Origin: Campylobacteraceae bacterium
Lineage (GTDB): Bacteria; Campylobacterota; Campylobacteria; Campylobacterales; UBA6016
DNA length: 5,786 bases
Assembly (NCBI GenBank): GCA_022758985.1
Contig: JAEMQC010000016.1
Coordinates: 1-5,786, forward strand
Reading direction: 5' to 3'
Shown: one piece after another, positions 1 through 4,125 of the stretch
Numbering within the stretch: the stretch's first letter is position 1
Layout: each line of letters begins with the position of its first letter
Program-made: the position numbers and the translations under genes
Notes under the pieces: generated by a model
The model's input: only the letters and a program-made list of their open reading frames with translations
What the model was told of the DNA's origin: nothing
Database searches by the model: none

Positions 1-1037
1 TCTATATCCGTTATCTCGGTCAATGAAACTATGTATTTGTTTTCGTCTTGAATTCTATTTGTGGTTATGAGATATATCTCTTTTTTGGCGTTTATGCTTT
101 TGCAGATGAGCTTATTGCCCTCTTTGCGGATTTTTTTGCCGAATTTGCAAGATGCCATATTGCACGATAGGGGCGCCGCTTCAAAAAATAGCCCTTTTAT
201 GCAGTGGAAGTGGGTGTTTGCTTGCGCTATGTTTTCAAAGCAAAAATAGTTGGCAAAGCTTTCGTTGTATGCTAAAAGCTGATTATTACTAGCTAGGGCG
301 ACCATATTTTCTTGCAAGTCTATAATTGATTTAACCAGAGCGTTTTGTTTTTTGATTTCCGTGATATCCGTGATGTTGGCGAGTATGAAAGCGCCGTCGT
401 CCATATCTACTTTGGTCAGGTATACCTTGGCGTAAAACACGGTGTCATCTTGTCTTTTGCACTCCCACTCAAACTCTTGCTCTTGCCCGGAGAGGACGTT
501 TTCCCATATTTTGCCCAGCTCGTCTATCGGGTTGTTGGGGGTGGAGATGTCTATTATTTTGAGCTTTAGCATCTTCTCTTTGTTTTCGCATGCATACATT
601 TTGAGGGTCGTATCGTTGACGTCTATTATGTTGCCGTCAAGGTCGTGGATAAGAATGCCGTTTTGCATATTGTTAAAAAGCTTTTGCAAGAAGCTGCTTG
701 TTTTTTCGTATCTTGCGGTTTCGGCTTTTATTAGTTCTTGTAGATTGTTATGTATCGAATCCATTTCGTCAAAGGCTCTTTTGACTCCGTTTTTAAGCGT
801 CGTAATCTCTGAAAATATTGATTCCGGTATTTTGACGTCTCTGCTTAGTGTGTATTCGCTTACTTTTTTTATCGGGGTTAAAACCTCTTTTCTGATAAAA
901 AACCAAAAGAGGGCAAACAGTAGAAAAAATAGAGTTTCCGTAATTATTTTGTTGTGCAGTATGTCTATGCAGCATACAATCAAGAATGCTACAAAAACAT
1001 AAACGGCGATATTGAAAGTTTTGATACTTATCTTCAC
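1..1037 (-). CDS. PAS-domain membrane sensor protein, N-terminal part (runs off window)
   Basis: Partial gene: 345 codons read leftward without a stop and continue past base 1, so the output domain is not visible. The GTG start at 1037 is chosen because a GAGAGG ribosome site (1044-1049) sits 6 bases upstream, an in-frame stop lies a little further upstream, and no other in-frame start lies between. Two hydrophobic segments, about residues 7-27 and 31-48, suggest a membrane hairpin with almost no external loop. Next come a short HAMP-like linker (LTPIKKVSEYT, 53-63) and a helical stretch to about 115. A PAS domain follows, about 116-230 (NGILIHDLDGNIIDVN, then a closing ANITDITEIKK), and a second PAS-like domain about 233-345 (LQENMVALASNNQLLAYNES, ending SLTEITDI). 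PAS domains sense small ligands or redox state and pass the signal to a kinase or GGDEF output; which one applies here cannot be told. It is divergent from an Hpt gene, which would fit a hybrid histidine kinase. Confidence 0.85.
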   Translation of the reverse strand, partial: MKISIKTFNIAVYVFVAFLIVCCIDILHNKIITETLFFLLFALFWFFIRKEVLTPIKKVSEYTLSRDVKIPESIFSEITTLKNGVKRAFDEMDSIHNNLQELIKAETARYEKTSSFLQKLFNNMQNGILIHDLDGNIIDVNDTTLKMYACENKEKMLKLKIIDISTPNNPIDELGKIWENVLSGQEQEFEWECKRQDDTVFYAKVYLTKVDMDDGAFILANITDITEIKKQNALVKSIIDLQENMVALASNNQLLAYNESFANYFCFENIAQANTHFHCIKGLFFEAAPLSCNMASCKFGKKIRKEGNKLICKSINAKKEIYLITTNRIQDENKYIVSLTEITDI

Positions 1038-1043
1038 GGCCCA

Positions 1044-1080
1044 CCTCTCAAAATGCCATGGTTAAAGGGTCTTGATTATA
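1044..1080 (-). promoter_or_regulatory. Promoter and RBS of the PAS sensor gene
   Basis: On the minus strand a perfect TATAAT box (complement of 1075-1080) lies 37 bases upstream of the GTG start, and GAGAGG (complement of 1044-1049) sits 6 bases before the start. No convincing -35 box is seen, which is usual for sigma-70 promoters in Campylobacterota. Transcription would begin near 1068. Confidence 0.6.
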
Positions 1081-1154
1081 GCGCATTTCTTATTTGCAAG
1101 CATTATAAATTCGCAATAATATGCCCCAAAAAATACCACTTGCCGCTTAACTTC

Positions 1155-1178
1155 TATAAAAGCAAAACTATATAGAAT
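1155..1178 (+). promoter_or_regulatory. Candidate -10 boxes for the Hpt gene
   Basis: TATAAA at 1155-1160 would give a transcript start near 1167 and a leader of about 18 bases. A second -10-like sequence, TATAGAAT at 1171-1178, ends only 6 bases before the ATG and would give an almost leaderless message. No good Shine-Dalgarno sequence precedes the ATG at 1185. The choice between the two boxes is a guess. Confidence 0.3.
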
Positions 1179-1184
1179 ATCCTC

Positions 1185-1601
1185 ATGGGAATAATAGACG
1201 ATTTACAGCTAAAAGCAGATATAGATTATGACATTATAGACGAGTTTGTCGGGCATTACGGACTCATGTGCGATGAGATGGAGGGGCTGGCTCTAGGTCT
1301 TGAAAAACCGGAGATTTATGAGCGCAACGTCGGCGAGCTGTTTCGTATATTTCACAATATCAAGTCTGCATCAGGCTTTATGAAGCTGGATAGAATGAAC
1401 AAAGCCTCCGAGCTTGTAGAATCGGTGCTAGAGGAGGCTAGGGCATCCAGGGGTCCTGCTACAAACGACTTTGTTAACTGGATGCTATCCATCAGCGACG
1501 TATTCAACGGCTGGCGCAAGGAGCTAGAAGGCAATGCGGCACAGCTGTCTCCTATACCTCCAAAAATTCTAAAAATTCCTAGCAAGATAACCATTCAATA
1601 A
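1185..1601 (+). CDS. Histidine phosphotransfer (Hpt) domain protein
   Basis: A 138-residue soluble protein that is essentially one Hpt domain. The motif FHNIKSASGFMKL (56-68) has the canonical His57 phosphorylation site with Lys60 and Ser61 after it and Gly64 four residues later. It sits in an all-helical sequence: an acidic helix about 14-39, the His helix about 48-65 and a third helix about 69-87 (MNKASELVESVLEEAR). A helix and a proline-rich tail (PIPPKILKIP, about 124-133) follow. Hpt proteins shuttle phosphate between the receiver of a hybrid kinase and a downstream response regulator in the cytoplasm. There is no kinase or receiver domain here, so it must act with partners coded elsewhere. 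The divergent PAS sensor is a candidate, without direct evidence. I recall similar short Hpt proteins in Sulfurimonas and Campylobacter. The start is the first ATG; the ribosome site is weak. No gene name is assigned. Confidence 0.85.
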   Translation: MGIIDDLQLKADIDYDIIDEFVGHYGLMCDEMEGLALGLEKPEIYERNVGELFRIFHNIKSASGFMKLDRMNKASELVESVLEEARASRGPATNDFVNWMLSISDVFNGWRKELEGNAAQLSPIPPKILKIPSKITIQ

Positions 1602-1619
1602 AACGCCCTCAAGAGCAAA

Positions 1620-1634
1620 GCCGCACAAGGCGGC
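1620..1634 (+). terminator. Weak hairpin after the Hpt gene
   Basis: GCCGC (1620-1624), loop ACAAG, GCGGC (1630-1634) forms a perfect 5-bp GC stem 18 bases after the Hpt stop codon. The bases that follow (AGAATTAATATTTG) are AT-rich but have no proper T run, so this is a weak or partial terminator at best, placed just before the tmRNA promoter. Confidence 0.35.
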
Positions 1635-1663
1635 AGAATTAATATTTGCTAACAAAATTACGA

Positions 1664-1669
1664 TATAAT
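1664..1669 (+). promoter_or_regulatory. -10 box of the tmRNA gene
   Basis: A perfect TATAAT lies 16 bases upstream of the mature tmRNA 5' end. Transcription would start near 1676, giving a short leader that RNase P would remove, as for tRNA-like ends. No clear -35 box is seen. Confidence 0.7.
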
Positions 1670-1685
1670 TGCACACTTTCTTTAT

Positions 1686-2064
1686 GGGGGTGACTTGGTT
1701 TCGACAGGATCGTCTGAGTCTTGGTCGCATGTCGGCTTGAGTGCGCCGTAAAAATAGCTCGCAACAAATAAATGCAAACAATGCATCTTTCCGCCCTGCA
1801 GCTGCACTAGCAGCCTAAGTAAAAATATAACGGGCGTGTCTCTTTTCGGCCTTGCCGTCCGGCCGCCTAGAGGCATAACACTTTGACGGATAGCTAAAGA
1901 AAGCCCGAGGCTGGCGACTTTGGCGAGATTTTAGCCTGTTTTGTCGGGTCCGGCCTTGTGCGGTTGTGCCCACCGACAAGACTACCAAATCAATCGTACT
2001 AAACATGTAGAAGCCAAGACAATGAAGGTTTTGGACGGGGGTTCGATTCCCCCCACCTCCACCA
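1686..2064 (+). ncRNA. ssrA: tmRNA (transfer-messenger RNA)
   Basis: One-piece tmRNA of 379 bases that rescues ribosomes stalled on broken messages and adds a degradation tag. The 5' end GGGGGTGACTTGGTTTCGACAGG contains the conserved tmRNA opening. Its first seven bases (1686-1692) pair with 2054-2060 to give the alanine-tRNA-like acceptor stem. The pairing contains one G-U at the third position (G1688 with T2058), which is the alanyl-tRNA synthetase identity mark. The T arm is GGGGG (2037-2041), loop TTCGATT, CCCCC (2049-2053). Discriminator A2061 is followed by an encoded CCA (2062-2064). The tag frame lies at 1774-1818 and the pseudoknot-rich section follows it. SmpB, the protein partner, is not in the window. 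It appears intact and of normal length. Confidence 0.97.
1774..1818 (+). other. tmRNA tag reading frame (ANNASFRPAAALAA-stop)
   Basis: Starting at resume codon GCA (1774-1776), the internal message reads ANNASFRPAAALAA and ends at TAA (1816-1818). The frame is chosen because it begins Ala-Asn-Asn, as Campylobacter-type tags do, ends in a small hydrophobic Ala-Leu-Ala-Ala tail, and is closed by a stop at the usual tag length of 14 residues. The C-terminal LAA is the type of ending recognised by ClpXP in the well-studied E. coli tag. It has no start codon of its own; translation enters by trans-translation. Confidence 0.85.
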
Positions 2065-2123
2065 TCTACTTCAAACGCTGCTTTTTTATTTCCAAGCTGA
2101 GCTTATCCAAATTTGTGTTTTTT

Positions 2124-2145
2124 ATAAAAGCCTATCGGCTTATAT
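2124..2145. terminator. Short hairpin between tmRNA and the PLDc_N gene
   Basis: AAGCC (2128-2132), loop TATC, GGCTT (2137-2141) is a perfect 5-bp stem, extended past one A-A mismatch by ATA/TAT. Read on the minus strand it is followed by TTTTATAAAA, which suits termination of the leftward PLDc_N gene whose stop is 44 bases away. Read on the plus strand it lies 64 bases after tmRNA and is followed only by ATATCT. It may serve both convergent units. The T run at 2082-2087, nearer the tmRNA end, has no clear stem. Confidence 0.4.
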
Positions 2146-2185
2146 CTAAAACACTAACTTGAAAGTGGTACTGGGTTGAGGGAGC

Positions 2186-2410
2186 TTACACTATCTCTTT
2201 TTTTGTGCTTTTGCCCACAAAAGGATAGATGACTGCTCCGAGTAGCGGTAGAAAAATAAGTAGCGCTATCCAGATGATCTTTGTCGTTGTATCCTTGAAA
2301 TCGCTTTTTATGACGTCGATAATTGCCCATATCCAAAGTGCGAATAGAGCGAGCCCCACGGCCAAAAACAGCATAGAAGAACCTAACATAAACATAAAAC
2401 CTTCACTCAT
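2186..2410 (-). CDS. Small PLDc_N-type membrane protein
   Basis: A 74-residue protein with two membrane segments, about residues 12-34 (ending WIWAIIDVI) and 44-64 (KIIWIALLIFLPLLGAVIYPF). Between them is a short charged loop, KSDFKDTTTK. The pattern Trp-x-x-x-Ile-Asp-x-Ile, a polar loop, Trp, then Pro-x-x-Gly-x-x-x-Tyr is that of the PLDc_N family, named because it also precedes the nuclease domain of some phospholipase D-like proteins. Here it stands alone, as is common. Function is unknown; an inner-membrane location is inferred. The ATG at 2410 is chosen because AAGAGGTG (complement of 2415-2422) sits 6 bases upstream and the family homology begins just after it. The frame stays open further upstream, but that part is basic and low in family likeness and is probably not translated. 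Confidence 0.8.
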   Translation of the reverse strand: MSEGFMFMLGSSMLFLAVGLALFALWIWAIIDVIKSDFKDTTTKIIWIALLIFLPLLGAVIYPFVGKSTKKEIV

Positions 2411-2470
2411 TTTGCACCTCTTAATTTTTGCTGCATTTTTGCGGCTAGCTTTTGTGCTCGGCTTGCGCCT

Positions 2471-2487
2471 GTGCAATTTTGTTGCAC
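2471..2487. repeat. Inverted repeat GTGCAA-5-TTGCAC
   Basis: Perfect 6-bp arms at 2471-2476 and 2482-2487 around TTTTG, in the intergenic region shared by the divergent PLDc_N and aldolase genes. It could be a protein-binding site or an RNA hairpin; no regulator can be named. Confidence 0.4.
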
Positions 2488-2502
2488 TGCATGTGGCTTG
2501 GC

Positions 2503-2524
2503 GCCCAATGTAGGCAGATTGGGC
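2503..2524. repeat. Inverted repeat GCCCAAT-8-ATTGGGC
   Basis: Perfect 7-bp arms at 2503-2509 and 2518-2524 separated by GTAGGCAG, upstream of the aldolase promoter. The spacing and symmetry fit an operator bound by a dimeric repressor or activator. It is the strongest of three inverted repeats in this 175-base gap. Confidence 0.45.
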
Positions 2525-2528
2525 TTTG

Positions 2529-2550
2529 CTTAATCGCTGTGCCAATTAAG
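2529..2550. repeat. Inverted repeat CTTAAT-10-ATTAAG over the -35 region
   Basis: Perfect 6-bp arms at 2529-2534 and 2545-2550, immediately upstream of the aldolase extended -10 box and covering the place where a -35 contact would be. A protein bound here would compete with or contact RNA polymerase, so an operator is plausible; that role is inferred from position. Confidence 0.4.
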
Positions 2551-2551
2551 A

Positions 2552-2580
2552 TGTTATACTAACGTAAAAAATTTGAGAGG
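2552..2580 (+). promoter_or_regulatory. Aldolase promoter (extended -10) and RBS
   Basis: TGTTATACT at 2552-2560 is an extended -10 element (TGn plus TATACT). GAGAGG at 2575-2580 is the ribosome site, 5 bases before the ATG at 2586. Transcription should start near 2567, leaving a leader of about 19 bases. Confidence 0.6.
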
Positions 2581-2585
2581 GCGCA

Positions 2586-3710
2586 ATGGAGCTTTTAAAA
2601 GAGAGGGTTAGGACGTCTAGACTTTTAGGTCAAGACGAAAATCTGGTGTTGTACGGTGGAGGCAACACTTCGGTAAAAATAGACGGGATACTGTGGGTGA
2701 AGGGAAGCGGCTGGGATCTCGGCACGATAGAAGAGGCCGGATTTGCCCCTGTGCGCATGGAGGCGCTACTTGACATTGCCAAGATGGACTCCATAAGCGA
2801 CTCCGAGCTTGTACGGCTTCAAAAAGAGGGGATGACGGACAAAGCCGCTCCGGCTCCATCCATTGAGGCGGTCGTACACGCCATCATTCCGTACAAATTT
2901 GTCGACCATACTCACGCCGACGCCGTAGTGACGGTCTCCAATACCCCAAACGGCAGGGAGCTAATAGAGCAAATCTACGGCGACAAAGTTGTAGTCGTGG
3001 ACTATGTGATGCCCGGCTTCATCCTCTCCAAAGCGATAGCGGAGGCGGTCAAAGGGCGAGAGTGGAGTGATATAGAGGGGATAGTGCTCCTAAACCACGG
3101 TATATTCAGTTTTGACGACGACGGCGATAGAAGCTATCAAAAGATGCTTGCCCTAGTCAAAAAAGCCTCCGACTTTCTAGCACAAAACGCACAGATAGAG
3201 AACTCTTTTTTGGCAAGCGAAGTAAAAAAAGCTCTACTAAAAGATGAGATTTCTGCGCTTAGGGGTTGTGAGGTCGAGATATACACTCTCGATACGGTAT
3301 CGGCAAAAACGCTAGCTTCACTTGCAAACTTGGAAGAGATAATATGCGGCGGACCGCTAACGCCGGAGCATGTCATCCGCACGAAGCCTAGGGCGGTGAT
3401 AGTAGAGGAGGGCGAGGAGGCACAGAGCATAAAAGCTTACGCCGATTGGTACGGCTCATACTTTGAGGCACATAACGACGGCACAAAAATCATACTAGAC
3501 AAAGCTCCCAGATGGGGTGTTGTAAGGGGCAAAGGGGTGTTCGTCGCCGCAAAAGATGACAAAGAGGCGAAGGCGCTAAAAGACATCATATCCCACACCG
3601 TAGACGCTATGCTAAGAGCTGAGATGCTTGGCGGATGGCAGAGTCTAAGCCTAAAAGATATTTTTGCGATAGAATACTGGGAGCTAGAGCAAGCAAAGCT
3701 CAAAAAGTAG
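2586..3710 (+). CDS. Class II aldolase/adducin-family protein, stand-alone
   Basis: A 374-residue cytoplasmic enzyme of the zinc-dependent class II aldolase family, which typically splits a ketose 1-phosphate into DHAP and an aldehyde. Visible motifs in order: TSRLLGQD (10-17), glycine-rich GGGNTSVK (24-31) and KGSGWD (39-44) for the phosphate, SIEAVVHA (92-99), the metal-binding HTHAD (His108, His110) and LLNHGIF (His171). Glu94 is a candidate catalytic acid. The sequence closely follows, from memory, the N-terminal aldolase half of bifunctional aldolase/short-chain dehydrogenase proteins (RhaD/RhaE type), including the linker region after residue 220. It ends at EYWELEQAKLKK, where the dehydrogenase half would start. 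No dehydrogenase fragment follows, so it looks like a complete one-domain form. It converges on the cupin and LsrK-type kinase genes, suggesting a shared pathway. The substrate is not determined; an L-rhamnulose/fuculose-1-phosphate type sugar or phospho-DPD are options. Confidence 0.9.
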   Translation: MELLKERVRTSRLLGQDENLVLYGGGNTSVKIDGILWVKGSGWDLGTIEEAGFAPVRMEALLDIAKMDSISDSELVRLQKEGMTDKAAPAPSIEAVVHAIIPYKFVDHTHADAVVTVSNTPNGRELIEQIYGDKVVVVDYVMPGFILSKAIAEAVKGREWSDIEGIVLLNHGIFSFDDDGDRSYQKMLALVKKASDFLAQNAQIENSFLASEVKKALLKDEISALRGCEVEIYTLDTVSAKTLASLANLEEIICGGPLTPEHVIRTKPRAVIVEEGEEAQSIKAYADWYGSYFEAHNDGTKIILDKAPRWGVVRGKGVFVAAKDDKEAKALKDIISHTVDAMLRAEMLGGWQSLSLKDIFAIEYWELEQAKLKK

Positions 3711-3718
3711 AGCTACTT
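3705..3718. terminator. Inverted repeat spanning both convergent stop codons
   Basis: AAGTAG (3705-3710), AG, CTACTT (3713-3718). The aldolase TAG (3708-3710) and the cupin TAG (complement of 3713-3715) are both inside the arms, with two bases between the genes. The stem is short (5-6 bp), and it is preceded by A's and followed by CTTAAACTCTT, so it could act as a weak two-way terminator; the stop codon symmetry may equally be chance. Confidence 0.3.
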
Positions 3719-4081
3719 CTTAAACTCTTGCCCCGGTTTCCAGTCGATATATACGCTATCTTTTTCGCTAAAATGAGGCGATTTTACGAATACGGATTTG
3801 AAATTTTTGTCTGTTACGTTTCTAAAATAGTGTGACTCTCCCGGCCCGCATTGTAGGTAATCCCCGGCTTTTAACACTATCAGCTTGCCGTCCACCCACA
3901 CTTCGCATTCGCCCTCAAGAGCATAAAAAGACTCCTCTTGCTTTATATGCGCATGACACGGATGCTCTTCGCCGGGAGTTATTACGACGACGCCAAAGTC
4001 TATATTCGGACCCTTCGCAAGATATTTTGGACCGTGATCACCGAATCTATATTCGTGTTCGTGTTCGTTCGTAAAAAGCAT
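3713..4081 (-). CDS. Cupin-domain protein
   Basis: A 122-residue single cupin barrel. Cupin motif 1 is seen as HAH-IKQ-E with metal ligands His43, His45 and Glu49, then GECEVW starting at Gly57. Motif 2 is GDYLQCGPGESHYFRN (73-88), giving the fourth ligand His84. All four expected metal-binding residues are present, so an active metal enzyme is plausible: sugar isomerase, epimerase, lyase or dioxygenase. The family is too broad to choose from sequence alone. The N-terminal stretch FGDHGPKYLAKGPNIDFG (13-30) resembles small cupins that I recall near sugar-use genes. It lies 44 bases downstream of the LsrK-type kinase on the same strand, so the two probably form an operon and may act on the same phosphorylated intermediate. 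The ribosome site AGGA is 9 bases before the ATG, a slightly long spacing. Confidence 0.85.
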   Translation of the reverse strand: MLFTNEHEHEYRFGDHGPKYLAKGPNIDFGVVVITPGEEHPCHAHIKQEESFYALEGECEVWVDGKLIVLKAGDYLQCGPGESHYFRNVTDKNFKSVFVKSPHFSEKDSVYIDWKPGQEFKK

Positions 4082-4109
4082 TACAAATTGTCCTGTTTTA
4101 TTTTTTATT

Positions 4110-4118
4110 ATTTTAGCA
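4110..4118 (-). promoter_or_regulatory. Possible internal promoter before the cupin gene
   Basis: On the minus strand, TGCTAAAAT (complement of 4110-4118) looks like an extended -10 element in the very AT-rich 44-base gap between kinase and cupin. It would start transcription near 4103, about 22 bases ahead of the cupin ATG. AT-rich gaps give such matches easily, so this is tentative; read-through from the kinase gene is the default. Confidence 0.3.
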
Positions 4119-4125
4119 GATTATC

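Noticed and set aside
61..249. Short plus-strand frame with a hydrophobic start that looks like a signal peptide
   Set aside because: It lies opposite the second PAS-like domain of the sensor gene and has no ribosome site; the hydrophobicity comes from the complement of Lys-rich codons.
442..1002. A 186-residue plus-strand open frame opposite the PAS sensor
   Set aside because: It is rich in Ser, Phe and Leu with no recognisable domain and lies wholly opposite a frame with clear membrane, PAS and ribosome-site features; it is an antisense shadow.
1815..2006. Minus-strand open frame across the tmRNA
   Set aside because: The region is fully explained by the tmRNA structure; the translation shows no known domain.
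2045..2185. tmRNA 3' end as an integration site for a mobile element
   Set aside because: The ssrA 3' end is a common attachment site, but no integrase gene lies downstream and no second copy of the tmRNA end is seen in the window.
2411..2545. Upstream extension of the PLDc_N reading frame (45 extra residues)
   Set aside because: The frame is open, but the extension is basic and lacks family likeness, while a strong ribosome site supports the internal ATG at 2410.
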